Positions 39,736 through 48,544 of a DNA stretch of 64,000 nt are shown here, one piece after another. How positions within the stretch are numbered: the first letter of the stretch is position 1; each line of letters starts with the position of its first letter. The position numbers were made by a program, and so were the translations under genes. The DNA lies in contig NZ_JARKMY010000015.1 of the NCBI RefSeq assembly GCF_029360725.1, positions 41,252-105,251 of the forward strand. Reading direction: 5' to 3'. Below the pieces are notes generated by a model. The model saw only the letters and a program-made list of their open reading frames with translations. It made no database searches and had not been told where the DNA came from. The stretch is from Chryseolinea sp. H1M3-3. GTDB taxonomy: Bacteria; Bacteroidota; Bacteroidia; Cytophagales; Cyclobacteriaceae.

Positions 39736-41709
39736 TCAATCATAAAATGACCAATCAAACCCAAAGTCAATAATATTGCGTTGTCCCGGGTATCCAGGTG
39801 TCAACATGTAACCTTGTTTTGTAAAAGCTTGCATCAGGTTATGATACTTAAAAAAAATTCGTCCCCGTTTAATTCGTGCACTAAAGAATATATCTACGAT
39901 CGGGAATTCCGGCACCTTTATGGCCTCACCGGTTATTTGTTGTTGGACATAAAACTGCTGAATAGGTACATCATAGGCCAACGGATAGTAGGACGATTTG
40001 TAATGAACATCGACGCCGGCATGCATATCAAGATTTCCATTGAAGAAAATATTTTCGTAGGATAACTGCGCATTGATAAATAAATCCGGAAGCTGAATGG
40101 CGTTGTCCGGGTTGTCTAAAACTTTTGAATAGATAATCTGACTAGACAAATTGATATGCCGCATAAATGTAAACGAGAATTTTAACTCAGGAGAAACGAT
40201 TACCTGTTGGCCTGACGACTGTATAGGTAAAACGCGTTGTCCATCCGAAATGGCGTCTTCCTTAAAAAAAATATAGTTACCTAATCTTGTAAAACTCAGC
40301 CCGGGAGAAACCTTCAATATTTTCGAATTATAATGTAAATAGCCATTGATCTCAGTAGCATTCACATTGCTAAACGCGTTGGTCCAGGAATCATGGCTTC
40401 CACGGTATCCCTGCTGTAACAAGCTGGGCGCATATTGTACTTGCTTAATGGAACCCTCAAACCACTTGCTTTTTATCTGTCCATCAATCCTGAAGTTACC
40501 CTCTTGCTGTACTTCTACCCAGCCGGTTATTTCTCCGATCGAATCCAAATGAAGGGACATCCTGCCTCCGATGTAGCTTTCTACACCAGAGATCTGAGTG
40601 CCCGTGGTATCAATGTGATTGTTGGTAAAGGTGTAATCCCGGATCGCATAATAACCATTGTAAAAGAGCTTTAGCAGATTTCCTTTTATACCAACCTCGT
40701 TCCTGACATATTTAAACTTAACCTTATCCCACGTTTTTGTGGTATCCATTTGTCTGTCGAAATAATCGTAATATTCATTATCCGAGGGGCCATCCAAAAA
40801 CTGATTTCCTTGTCTGTATCGATCGAAAGTATGGTATAATTGCAACGCTTTGCCTATCTCATATTGGTGATACAAATGTGCATTCATCCGCAGCTCACGG
40901 CTTGCTGCATCCTGCAGAAAGGGTTGTGCATTGATAAAAAAGTAATCCTTATATTCAAATTCATCGGCATTATCAACAATGCCTCCATATTCATCCGACT
41001 CATGATTATTTCTTCGATAATTAAACATTACCCGATATGCACTGTCGGGAGATTGATAAGAAGTATAAATATCATAATACGTACCGCGCACATTTCTGTC
41101 ACCCTTTCCCTGCCGTTGTATTTGTTTATCAATTAGCAAGGCGCGATAGTTAAATCCGAAATTCCATTGAGGCGTGATATTTCTGCTGAAGGTTACCCTG
41201 GTCATTGAACGGCCCTTCCCCCCTAGCGTTGCGCGAATATTTGAGTAAGGAGACTTGGTATCGAAATAGCGAATTTGTTCATCGTCCCAATAAAGATTGT
41301 AGGCGTCGAATCCTGAAGTCACGCCTATTATGTCGGGTACTTGATAGAAAATAGGCCGGATAGCCGTACCGATATTACCGAGGTCCTGGTAAAGGTTATT
41401 ATGCCGTTGAATATAATTATACCGATGGAAATTTCTGATCGCGGTGTCAATCGGATGATAGGTGATCCGGTTAAAAAATACATCCTTTTCAAAATAATAT
41501 TTCGATGTCTTGGGACCATACACCTGCTTGGTCGTGTCATCAATGATGCGGGAACCTCGCCGTCGTGGTTCTTCATCCTGCGCCGACAGATTTAGGTACA
41601 TCCCCGTAAAAAATAAGGCGAAAACGATGAGTCGTAAAAAATGCACGTGCAAAATTAATCGGTTAATGATCTTTCCTGGAACGTTAAAGAAATTATTTCT
41701 ATAGGCCAC
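39736..41709 (-). CDS. Putative porin (Porin_10-like outer-membrane barrel)
   Basis: The 657-residue protein has an N-terminal signal region ending MYLNLSAQDEEPRRRGSR, followed by a long strand-rich barrel full of aromatic and Arg residues. It contains TRVTFSRNITPQWNFGFNYR, YRVMFNYRRNNHESDEYGGI, YHQYEIGKALQLYHTFDRYR and the C-terminal KRGRIFFKYHNLMQAFTKQG, then YMLTPGYPGQRNIIDFGFDW and SFYD. This matches the Bacteroidota family called putative porin. The substrate is unknown; some homologues are used for long-chain or siderophore-like molecules. Its start overlaps the lpxK stop by 11 bases, so both are on one transcript. Confidence 0.85.
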   Translation of the reverse strand: MAYRNNFFNVPGKIINRLILHVHFLRLIVFALFFTGMYLNLSAQDEEPRRRGSRIIDDTTKQVYGPKTSKYYFEKDVFFNRITYHPIDTAIRNFHRYNYIQRHNNLYQDLGNIGTAIRPIFYQVPDIIGVTSGFDAYNLYWDDEQIRYFDTKSPYSNIRATLGGKGRSMTRVTFSRNITPQWNFGFNYRALLIDKQIQRQGKGDRNVRGTYYDIYTSYQSPDSAYRVMFNYRRNNHESDEYGGIVDNADEFEYKDYFFINAQPFLQDAASRELRMNAHLYHQYEIGKALQLYHTFDRYRQGNQFLDGPSDNEYYDYFDRQMDTTKTWDKVKFKYVRNEVGIKGNLLKLFYNGYYAIRDYTFTNNHIDTTGTQISGVESYIGGRMSLHLDSIGEITGWVEVQQEGNFRIDGQIKSKWFEGSIKQVQYAPSLLQQGYRGSHDSWTNAFSNVNATEINGYLHYNSKILKVSPGLSFTRLGNYIFFKEDAISDGQRVLPIQSSGQQVIVSPELKFSFTFMRHINLSSQIIYSKVLDNPDNAIQLPDLFINAQLSYENIFFNGNLDMHAGVDVHYKSSYYPLAYDVPIQQFYVQQQITGEAIKVPEFPIVDIFFSARIKRGRIFFKYHNLMQAFTKQGYMLTPGYPGQRNIIDFGFDWSFYD

Positions 41710-42736
41710 GCTTAACCATGTTTAGCACGATTTCATCAAAATCCTTTCCACCTTTTATGAAATCCACTTCAATAGGTATATAAAACATTAAAAGTTCTTT
41801 TGTTAAATTTTGAAACTGAGGAATATCGATCTTGACCTTATCTTTTTCGGTAGTGATAAAACTCAGGTTGGCGTTTGCGTTTCTTAATGCAATCAACGAT
41901 GCAATATCGTGTTCCGTATAGGTATGGTGATCGTTGAAGGCGATGTGCTTAACTAACGTATAGTTCTGCTTTACAAATGTGACCAATGGCTTTGAGTTGC
42001 CGATGCCAGTGATCAGGACCACCTCCTGCGATGGTGAACCTGATGTATTTAAAAACGGTGTAGGGTGTCCGTAGCGTATGTTGGTAAAAAAGACTGGTTT
42101 TTCGGCGTAGTCCCGAATAGATTTTTCAATATAGATCATTTCATCTTCTGAAATCTCATAGGGACATTTAGTGACTACAATTACATCGGCCCTGTTAGCG
42201 CTGCCTTTGCTTTCACGCAGCCGACCAGATGGAAGTAAAAAATCTTTATAAAATGGTCTGAAATAATCCGTTAACAGAATGGAGAAACCTGGCGTGACTT
42301 TTCTGTGCTGAAATCCATCGTCCAGGAGAATTACTTGTGTTTCAGGACGCTCCTGCAATATAGTTGGAATGGCCAGCGCCCGTTCCTCACCCACTGCCAC
42401 CGTAATTCGTTTTCCAAATTTTGCGTAGAACTGAAAAGGTTCATCGCCCAGCGTCAGCGCGTTATCGGAGGGCCCGGCAATTCTGATACCTTTGGTTCTT
42501 CGTGCATATCCGCGGCTGAGGGTTGCTACCTTATAGTTGTTTTGAAGCATCCTGATTAAATGTTCAATCATCGGTGTTTTTCCCGTACCTCCTACGGTAA
42601 GATTGCCGACACAGATAACAGGCAGGTCAAACTTTACAGATGCCGTAAATCCCAAATCATAAAGTCTGTTCCTGATTTGAGTGATCAAATAGTAAAGCCA
42701 GGAAAAAGGAAACAGCAAAATCCTTAGTAAAATCAT
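41699..42736 (-). CDS. lpxK: Tetraacyldisaccharide 4'-kinase
   Basis: The 345-residue protein begins with a membrane-anchoring helix (ILLRILLFPFSWLYYLITQI) and carries the P-loop VGNLTVGGTGKTPMIEHL (residues 43-60). Further LpxK motifs are YKVATLSRGYARRTKG, LLDDGFQHRKV and PVFFTNIRYG. LpxK adds the 4'-phosphate to the lipid A precursor in the inner membrane. The length fits the family. No other lpx genes are beside it; the downstream gene is the porin. It is divergent from the Nif3-like gene, and the 59-base gap contains the reverse form of the GTGTT-type short repeat. Confidence 0.95.
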   Translation of the reverse strand: MILLRILLFPFSWLYYLITQIRNRLYDLGFTASVKFDLPVICVGNLTVGGTGKTPMIEHLIRMLQNNYKVATLSRGYARRTKGIRIAGPSDNALTLGDEPFQFYAKFGKRITVAVGEERALAIPTILQERPETQVILLDDGFQHRKVTPGFSILLTDYFRPFYKDFLLPSGRLRESKGSANRADVIVVTKCPYEISEDEMIYIEKSIRDYAEKPVFFTNIRYGHPTPFLNTSGSPSQEVVLITGIGNSKPLVTFVKQNYTLVKHIAFNDHHTYTEHDIASLIALRNANANLSFITTEKDKVKIDIPQFQNLTKELLMFYIPIEVDFIKGGKDFDEIVLNMVKRGL

Positions 42737-42795
42737 TTTTAGCTTTTAAACCTTAACTTTCAACCTTTAACTTGCTACGGCAATAGACAGGCTTC

Positions 42796-43902
42796 ATGGA
42801 CGCAAGTATAAAAATAAAAGATGTAACCCGTTACCTGGAGGAATGGGCGCCATTAAGTTATCAGGAATCCTATGATAATTCTGGCCTTATTACCGGCGAT
42901 TTATCCACAGTGATACAAGGTGTGCTAGTTACGCTTGACTGTACTGAAGACGTTGTTCAAGAGGCGATTGCATCCGGATGCAACCTAATTATTGCGCATC
43001 ATCCAATCCTTTTCAGAGGAATAAAAAAATTAACGGGAAGCAATTATGTTGAGCGCACCATAATAAAGGCCATCAAACATGATATTGCCATTTATGCCAT
43101 TCACACCAACCTGGATAACGTGCACACCGGTGTCAATAAAAAGATATGTGACAAGATTGGTCTTCATAATATCAGAATACTGTCACCAAAACCCGATACG
43201 CTAAACAAACTCATCACCTTTATCCCGACCGAGTATGCCGGGCAAGTGACTGCTGCGCTTTACGCTGCGGGTGCCGGTCAGATTGGTGAATACAAGAATT
43301 GCAGCTTCCAGTCCGAAGGCGTGGGCACATTTCTGCCGACCGAAGCCACTGATCCATATATCGGTGAACGAAATAAGCAAACCCTGGTAAATGAAATCAG
43401 GGTAGAGATGATATTCCCTGCTCATCTGAAAAAGAAACTTTTAAATACCCTTAAGGAGGCTCACCCCTATGAAGAAGTCGCTTACTATATCTCACCGTTG
43501 TTAAACGAAAATCAGGAAGTTGGGACAGGTATGATTGGTGATCTCAGCACCCCAATGGAACCTTTAGATTTTCTACGAAGTTTAAAAAATAGTATGGATT
43601 TAACCGTCATCCGACACACAGCCCTGCCTCCTCGTAAAATACAGAAAATCGCGGTTTGTGGAGGCTCCGGAAGCTTCCTGCTCCCAAAAGCAATTCAAGC
43701 CGGAGCAGATATTTTTATTACTGCGGACGTCAAATATCATGAATTCTTTGATGCAGATGGTCAGATTACCATTGCAGATATCGGCCATTATGAAAGCGAG
43801 GTTTTTACCAAAGAACTAATAATGGATGTTTTAATGAAAAAATTTCATACTTTTGCGATCATTTTTTCAAAAACCCAGACTAATCCAACAAGCTATATAT
43901 AA
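42796..43902 (+). CDS. Nif3-like dinuclear metal centre protein (YqfO type)
   Basis: The 368-residue protein has the Nif3 family hallmarks: NSGLITGDLSTVIQGVLVTL then DCTEDVVQEAI, LIIAHHPILFRGIKKL with the metal-binding HHP at about 68, YAIHTNLDNVHTGVN, and near the C-terminus FITADVKYHEFFDA and DIGHYESEVFTKEL with the remaining His ligands. The 130-residue insert in the middle (TFIPTEYAGQVTAALYAAGA) is the PII-like domain seen in YqfO. It probably forms a ring-shaped hexamer with two metal ions per subunit, of unknown enzymatic role. It lies 3 bases ahead of the coiled-coil gene, so the two are co-translated. Confidence 0.9.
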   Translation: MDASIKIKDVTRYLEEWAPLSYQESYDNSGLITGDLSTVIQGVLVTLDCTEDVVQEAIASGCNLIIAHHPILFRGIKKLTGSNYVERTIIKAIKHDIAIYAIHTNLDNVHTGVNKKICDKIGLHNIRILSPKPDTLNKLITFIPTEYAGQVTAALYAAGAGQIGEYKNCSFQSEGVGTFLPTEATDPYIGERNKQTLVNEIRVEMIFPAHLKKKLLNTLKEAHPYEEVAYYISPLLNENQEVGTGMIGDLSTPMEPLDFLRSLKNSMDLTVIRHTALPPRKIQKIAVCGGSGSFLLPKAIQAGADIFITADVKYHEFFDADGQITIADIGHYESEVFTKELIMDVLMKKFHTFAIIFSKTQTNPTSYI

Positions 43903-43905
43903 CGA

Positions 43906-44709
43906 ATGGAAAATCAATCAGTTGCACAGAAGCTCGAAGCACTAGTAAAACTACAGTTCATCGATACCAAATTAGACGAACTTAAAAAGCTGAGAGGCGA
44001 TCTTCCCGATGAGGTTCAAGACCTGGAAGATGAAATTGAGGGGTACAAAACAAGGCAAACGAAATACGAGTTAGAGCAAAAAGACATCGAAGAAGGGATA
44101 AAAAAGAATAAAGAGGGGATTAAAGAAGCTGAAAAACTGATAAAAAAATATACTGAGCAACAAAAGAACGTTAGAAACAACCGCGAATTTGACGCCATCA
44201 CAAAAGAAATCGAACTCCAGGAACTTGAAATCCAGATTTGCGAAAAGAAAATTAAAGAGGGTAAAGAAAATATTATAGCAAAGAAGGACGAAATCGAAAA
44301 AATCAACCTTCAGATTAAAGAACGGGGTGATCACCTCGATACTAAGAAAAGAGAACTCGACGGCATCCTTGCCGAAAGCCACGAAGAAGAAAAAAGACTG
44401 TTAGCTGAACGCGAAAAAGCCTCCAAAAAAATCGAAGATAAACTTCTTAAATACTACGAAAGATTACGTGGAAGCCTGACCAATGGACTTGCTGTTGTGC
44501 GTGTTGTCCGTGGCGCTGCTGAAGGCTGTAACATTGTGATACCTCCTCAAAAAATTGCTGAAATCCGCGAGAAAAAGAAAATTGTGATCGATGAGCATTC
44601 TGGTCGTATCTTAGCAGACGTTGACATGGATTCGCTTGATGAAGGCGATAAACCAAAATCGGCTAAAGTCGCAGTACCAGCACCAAGAAGAGGTAAAAAA
44701 GTTGAATAA
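43906..44709 (+). CDS. Coiled-coil protein related to C4 zinc-ribbon regulators, ligands lost
   Basis: The 267-residue protein is a long coiled coil (residues 5 to about 175, including KYTEQQKNVRNNREFDAITK, the family signature) followed by a small C-terminal domain: VRVVRGAAEGCNIVIPPQK and IVIDEHSGRILADVD. In its relatives this domain is a C4 zinc ribbon with two Cys-x2-Cys pairs and a C-x-R-I-L ending. Here only one Cys (GC at about 208) remains and the others are Ala/Glu and Asp/Ser. The Zn site is therefore gone. The known relative CdsZ links transcription and nucleic-acid metabolism. Its pairing with Nif3 is conserved in Bacteroidota. A strong terminator lies 18 bases after the stop. Confidence 0.85.
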   Translation: MENQSVAQKLEALVKLQFIDTKLDELKKLRGDLPDEVQDLEDEIEGYKTRQTKYELEQKDIEEGIKKNKEGIKEAEKLIKKYTEQQKNVRNNREFDAITKEIELQELEIQICEKKIKEGKENIIAKKDEIEKINLQIKERGDHLDTKKRELDGILAESHEEEKRLLAEREKASKKIEDKLLKYYERLRGSLTNGLAVVRVVRGAAEGCNIVIPPQKIAEIREKKKIVIDEHSGRILADVDMDSLDEGDKPKSAKVAVPAPRRGKKVE

Positions 44710-44716
44710 GATTTTC

Positions 44717-46210
44717 ATGAACGATATAAAAAAGGCAGCCATTCTGGTCTGCCTTTTTTTATTTCTATCCATTCTGGTTCCACACGTATTTTCGAAAGAG
44801 ATTTCCCTACCATCGGAAAGTCAATGGGCATTTGATGAAGAAACGCATAAAGCCTACCTGCTTACGCTAAATTTACAATTAGAAGAGGTACATCGACTTC
44901 TTCCTAACCCTGAAACAACGCATCAGCATTATGTCGCTGCACTGGCTGAAGCGCTCGAATTGTTGATCACGGAAGACAAGGAAAAATTTTCAGAATATGA
45001 AGATCATTTCACTGCCCGCTTGGATCGAAAGACAAAGACCAATATTCCTGATGATATGTTTTTGCAAGCTGAGATCCGCATGCAATGGGCCTTCGTGTAT
45101 TTAAAATTTGGTCATGAATTCGACGCCGCGTTGAATCTTCGGGAGGCCTATCTTACCATTGCAGAGATTAAACGGAAGTTCCCCTGGTTCCTGGCCGTTA
45201 AAAAGACGTCTGGATTATTGGAAGTCATGATCGGGTCTGTGCCCCGAAAGTACAACTGGGTACTTAACCTCCTCAATATGGAAGGGTCAACAAAGGCAGG
45301 CTTCGAGGAATTGGAGAGCATACGCAAATCAGACAGTCACCTCGCTTTCGAGGCGCAGCTCATACATGCTTTAATACAGGGCTTTTTACTGCAAACAGGC
45401 GAAGGTATACTTGAATTGAAGAACGTGCTCGGAACACACCCTAAAAACAGACTGGCGCTTTTTCTGGGAAGCGCGCTGGCAATGAAGAATGCCCAAAGCG
45501 AACTTGCGTTGAGTATGCTTGATAGCCTCCACAAGCAAAGCGAAGGTTTATCAATTTATTTTGCAGATTACTTACGGGCTGAGATCTACTTACACAAAGG
45601 TGAATATTTGAATTCCATTTCGTCCTACCGTTGGTTCATTAACAATTACCGGGGTCAAAACTGTATCAAAGATGCTCATTATAAAATCGGCCTTTGCTAT
45701 TGGTTAAATGGAAATACAAATGATGCGCAAGCCACCTTTAAAGTCGCAAAATCTTTAGGCAGAGAGGCTTCGGAAGCAGATAAACACGCGGCGAGATGTT
45801 TAGCAGAAACAGAATTACCTCACATCCAATTGACTAAAGCACGTTATGCCATGGATGGCGGATATTATGAACAGGCCACTCAGATTCTCGAATCTATCCA
45901 GACAAAGGATATTCCTACCAGGCGCGATCAGGTGGAGTATAATTATCGCAAAGGTCGACTAGCGCATAAGTTAAATGACATCCCGGATGCGAAGCGGTAT
46001 TACCTTGAAAGCGTTGCTATCAATGGCGACGAGCCATGGTACTTCGCGCCCAATGCTTGCCTTCAGCTAGGTTACATTGTTTGGGAGGAAGGAAACCTAC
46101 CTTTAGCTACGAACTATTTTAACAAAGCGATGGCTTACAATAAGCACGAGTATAAAAACTCCATTGATAGCAAAGCTAAATCGGCCATTGCTCAGATTAA
46201 GCGTAAATGA
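44717..46210 (+). CDS. TPR-repeat exported protein
   Basis: I place the start at the ATG at 44717 (497 residues), which gives a signal peptide MNDIKKAAILVCLFLFLSIL to about residue 26 (HVFSK). The body is helical repeat throughout: RMQWAFVYLKFGHEFDAALN, EGSTKAGFEELESIRKSDSH, RAEIYLHKGEYLNSISSYRW, HYKIGLCYWLNGNTNDAQAT, RKGRLAHKLNDIPDAKRYYL and LGYIVWEEGNLPLATNYFNK. It resembles the TTC39/Iml2-like group of TPR proteins. The 44728-44759 hairpin terminator lies inside its first 15 codons, so expression must depend on read-through or on its own promoter inside the previous gene. Its 3' end overlaps the convergent phosphatase gene by 19 bases. Confidence 0.8.
   Translation: MNDIKKAAILVCLFLFLSILVPHVFSKEISLPSESQWAFDEETHKAYLLTLNLQLEEVHRLLPNPETTHQHYVAALAEALELLITEDKEKFSEYEDHFTARLDRKTKTNIPDDMFLQAEIRMQWAFVYLKFGHEFDAALNLREAYLTIAEIKRKFPWFLAVKKTSGLLEVMIGSVPRKYNWVLNLLNMEGSTKAGFEELESIRKSDSHLAFEAQLIHALIQGFLLQTGEGILELKNVLGTHPKNRLALFLGSALAMKNAQSELALSMLDSLHKQSEGLSIYFADYLRAEIYLHKGEYLNSISSYRWFINNYRGQNCIKDAHYKIGLCYWLNGNTNDAQATFKVAKSLGREASEADKHAARCLAETELPHIQLTKARYAMDGGYYEQATQILESIQTKDIPTRRDQVEYNYRKGRLAHKLNDIPDAKRYYLESVAINGDEPWYFAPNACLQLGYIVWEEGNLPLATNYFNKAMAYNKHEYKNSIDSKAKSAIAQIKRK
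44728..44759 (+). terminator. Intrinsic terminator inside the TPR signal-peptide codons
   Basis: AAAAAAGGCAG (44728-44738) and CTGCCTTTTTT (44749-44759) are perfect 11-base arms around a 10-base loop, ending in a run of T. It follows the coiled-coil gene stop by 18 bases but begins 11 bases after the ATG of the TPR gene, so it sits inside that gene's signal-peptide codons. Confidence 0.75.
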
Positions 46211-46812
46211 GATACATCATTGTGAAGCCGGATAGTGAAGTGGCTACCATTAAAATGTAATAGATACAAGCATAAATTCTCGTGCTCAAACATGTCCATC
46301 GATTTGAGCGGATAATTTAAGAGCATGCAGAGCAAAATGCGGATTGCCCGACCGTGCATGCAAACCAAAACGGTTTGTTCCTCAGTTTTAGCCATGATGT
46401 GGTCAACCGCAGGTTTCATTCTCTTCACCACGTCGTCCGGGCTCTCGCCACCTTCTATTCTGTGATAAGTGTTTCCTAATTGCCATTGCTTCAACATGTA
46501 ATGGTAATATTGATCCTCATCGGGCGTGATCTTATAACCTTCCTTTGATCCCCAACAGATTTCATTTAAACCCGATAGGGATTCATTGGGGATACCTAAA
46601 TCAAGAAACTGCTTGACTGTCTCCTTGGTACGCTTGAGCGAAGAAGTATAAATTTTATCGAACGAAATATTCTTATAACATTCAAAGAATGCGTTCGCCT
46701 GCGCAATACCGCGTGCGTTTAATGAACTGTCTACACCGCTCCCCTGCACAATGTTTTGCAGATTGAAGTCGGTTTGACCATGGCGAACGATGTAGATTTT
46801 TTTGGTGTTCAA
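46192..46812 (-). CDS. Histidine phosphatase-superfamily protein
   Basis: The 206-residue protein starts KKIYIVRHGQTDFNLQNIVQ, with the RHG catalytic motif at about residue 10, and has the phosphoglycerate mutase-like partner motifs: FDKIYTSSLKRTKETVKQFL, EICWGSKEGYKI and VLVCMHGRAIRILLCMLL with the second His. It may act on a phosphorylated metabolite such as a phosphosugar or an alpha-ribazole-type substrate; without more motifs the substrate is open. There is no signal peptide. Its 3' end overlaps the convergent TPR gene by 19 bases. It is divergent from the menaquinone operon. Confidence 0.9.
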   Translation of the reverse strand: MNTKKIYIVRHGQTDFNLQNIVQGSGVDSSLNARGIAQANAFFECYKNISFDKIYTSSLKRTKETVKQFLDLGIPNESLSGLNEICWGSKEGYKITPDEDQYYHYMLKQWQLGNTYHRIEGGESPDDVVKRMKPAVDHIMAKTEEQTVLVCMHGRAIRILLCMLLNYPLKSMDMFEHENLCLYLLHFNGSHFTIRLHNDVSHLRLI

Positions 46813-46881
46813 TTTTCAATAATTTTGGGCGCAAAAATAAGGAAATACTAAGCAGCCAAAAGTGTACCGGGAAATAGTTTT

Positions 46882-47307
46882 ATGAGAATTTTTAAAACAA
46901 TCAAAACAGTTGAATCGCTAAACGAATGGGCTGTAAACACCATGACGCAGCATATTGGTATTGAATTCACGGCCATAGGAGATGATTTTTTAGAAGCCCG
47001 CATGCCTGTAGATCACAAAACCAAACAACCCTTGGGCCTTTTACATGGCGGCGCATCGGTAGCCCTGGCTGAAACTTTAGGCAGTGTAGCCGCCACGCTC
47101 TGCGTCGACGAAACGAAGTTGTGTGTTGGCCTGGAAATTAATGCAAACCATATTAAAGCCGTTCGTGAAGGATTTGTGAAAGGAATAACCCGGCCCATAC
47201 ACATTGGCAAGCAGACTCAAATCTGGGAGATTCGCATCACGAATGAATCCGGTGAACTGGTTTGTATCAGTAGAATAACAATAGCAGTGTTGGAGAAAAA
47301 GAAATAA
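46882..47307 (+). CDS. Hotdog-fold thioesterase, likely DHNA-CoA thioesterase
   Basis: The 141-residue protein is a PaaI/YdiI-type hotdog thioesterase: ARMPVDHKTKQPLGLLHGGA at about residues 35-54 and SVALAETLGSVAATLCVDE, with the catalytic Glu of AETLGS at about 60, then GLEINANHIKAVREGFVKG. As the first gene of the men operon it most probably removes CoA from 1,4-dihydroxy-2-naphthoyl-CoA made by MenB, the step between MenB and MenA. The gene lies 6 bases before menF. A TAATTTTG string at 46820-46827, 55 bases upstream, resembles the -7 box and could drive the operon. Confidence 0.88.
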   Translation: MRIFKTIKTVESLNEWAVNTMTQHIGIEFTAIGDDFLEARMPVDHKTKQPLGLLHGGASVALAETLGSVAATLCVDETKLCVGLEINANHIKAVREGFVKGITRPIHIGKQTQIWEIRITNESGELVCISRITIAVLEKKK

Positions 47308-47313
47308 ACAGCG

Positions 47314-48516
47314 ATGGCCATATCAACCTCAGTTTCACTATCGATGCGTACCGAAACTGAGTACCTATCTTTCCTGATTGATTATGCCGTACAACATAAT
47401 TTTTCTGTTGCATTATGGCGGTTGCCGAATGACCCGGTAACACATCTAACTATTTCAAAATCACCCGAGCGATTAACTTATACGTCTACATTGGAAGACC
47501 TGCCGCCAGGATTTATCTTCGCACCTTTCGAACCTGCTGCACAAAGAATTTTTCTTAAAGCTGATTTATCGTTTTCGTTTTCAAATGGTGAATTAGATCA
47601 ACCTCAGACAGCCTGGGAAGCCTTATCTAACGTTAGCCTTAATGATGTACCAGCGAATAAGGACTTCCTCATTAACAAACCTCAAATCTATTGTAAGCAA
47701 ATTGATCCTACGCCATCAACATCAAAAGATCATTTTATACGTGTGGTGAGTGATGGAATACGTGAAATCGAAAAAGGCACTTTTGAAAAAGTCGTAATTT
47801 CCAGAAGACAAGAAGTGAAGCTCTCGGAGGCGTTTGATATTAGTGAAGCCTTTCAAAATCTTTGCAGGCTGTATTCGAACGCTTTGATATCTTTCGTCAG
47901 CATTCCTGACACGGGCAGCTGGTTAGGTGCAACACCCGAATTGCTTGTTTCTGTGGAGGACAAACACACCTTCAGAACCACTGCTCTCGCTGGTACACAA
48001 CCTTATGTGGAAGGTACGAACCTGAAATCGGTGGCGTGGACGCAAAAGGACATCGAAGAGCAAGCGCTGGTAGAAAGATACATCATCAGTTGCTTCAAGA
48101 AAATTCGCCTTCGTGAGTACGAGGAGCATGGCCCAAGAACAGTGATTGCCGGGAATTTGATTCACTTAAAGTCGGATTTCACCGTAGATATGCAAGCCAC
48201 AAATTTTCCACAGTTAGGTTCGGTGATGCTTCAACTACTACATCCTACATCAGCTGTCTGCGGTGTTCCGCTAGACACATCGTTAAAATTTCTTCGTCAG
48301 GAAGAAGGTCATCAGCGCGAGTTTTACGCAGGCTACCTTGGGCCGTTGAATTTCAATAACCGCATCGATATTTTCGTAAACTTACGTTGTCTTCAGTTGC
48401 TGCCTGGAAAAGCCCTTCTCTACGCAGGAGCCGGGATTACCCAAGATTCAAATCCAGAAAAAGAATGGGAAGAAACCGAATTGAAGTTGAATACCTTGTT
48501 AAAAGTTATCAAATAA
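47314..48516 (+). CDS. menF: Isochorismate synthase MenF
   Basis: The 400-residue protein has a C-terminal chorismate-binding domain: EKGTFEKVVISRRQEVKL with the catalytic Lys at about 165, SWLGATPELLVSVEDKHTFR then TTALAGTQPYVEG, and TSAVCGVPLDTSLKFLRQEE, REFYAGYLGPLNF and YAGAGITQDSNPEKEWEETE with the Mg-binding Glu. It converts chorismate to isochorismate, the first committed menaquinone step. The N-terminal 120 residues are variable, as usual. It follows the thioesterase by 6 bases and precedes menD by 28. Confidence 0.95.
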   Translation: MAISTSVSLSMRTETEYLSFLIDYAVQHNFSVALWRLPNDPVTHLTISKSPERLTYTSTLEDLPPGFIFAPFEPAAQRIFLKADLSFSFSNGELDQPQTAWEALSNVSLNDVPANKDFLINKPQIYCKQIDPTPSTSKDHFIRVVSDGIREIEKGTFEKVVISRRQEVKLSEAFDISEAFQNLCRLYSNALISFVSIPDTGSWLGATPELLVSVEDKHTFRTTALAGTQPYVEGTNLKSVAWTQKDIEEQALVERYIISCFKKIRLREYEEHGPRTVIAGNLIHLKSDFTVDMQATNFPQLGSVMLQLLHPTSAVCGVPLDTSLKFLRQEEGHQREFYAGYLGPLNFNNRIDIFVNLRCLQLLPGKALLYAGAGITQDSNPEKEWEETELKLNTLLKVIK

Positions 48517-48544
48517 TTGTTTTATTGACCATGATGGAATTAAA

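Noticed and set aside
44016..44382. Hydrophobic antisense frames opposite the coiled-coil gene
   Set aside because: Long Phe/Ser/Leu-rich frames on the antisense strand arise from Glu/Lys codons of a coiled coil; they are shadows.
46192..46210. Overlapping convergent 3' ends as a regulated antisense switch
   Set aside because: A 19-base overlap of two convergent genes is common and no further signal supports regulation.
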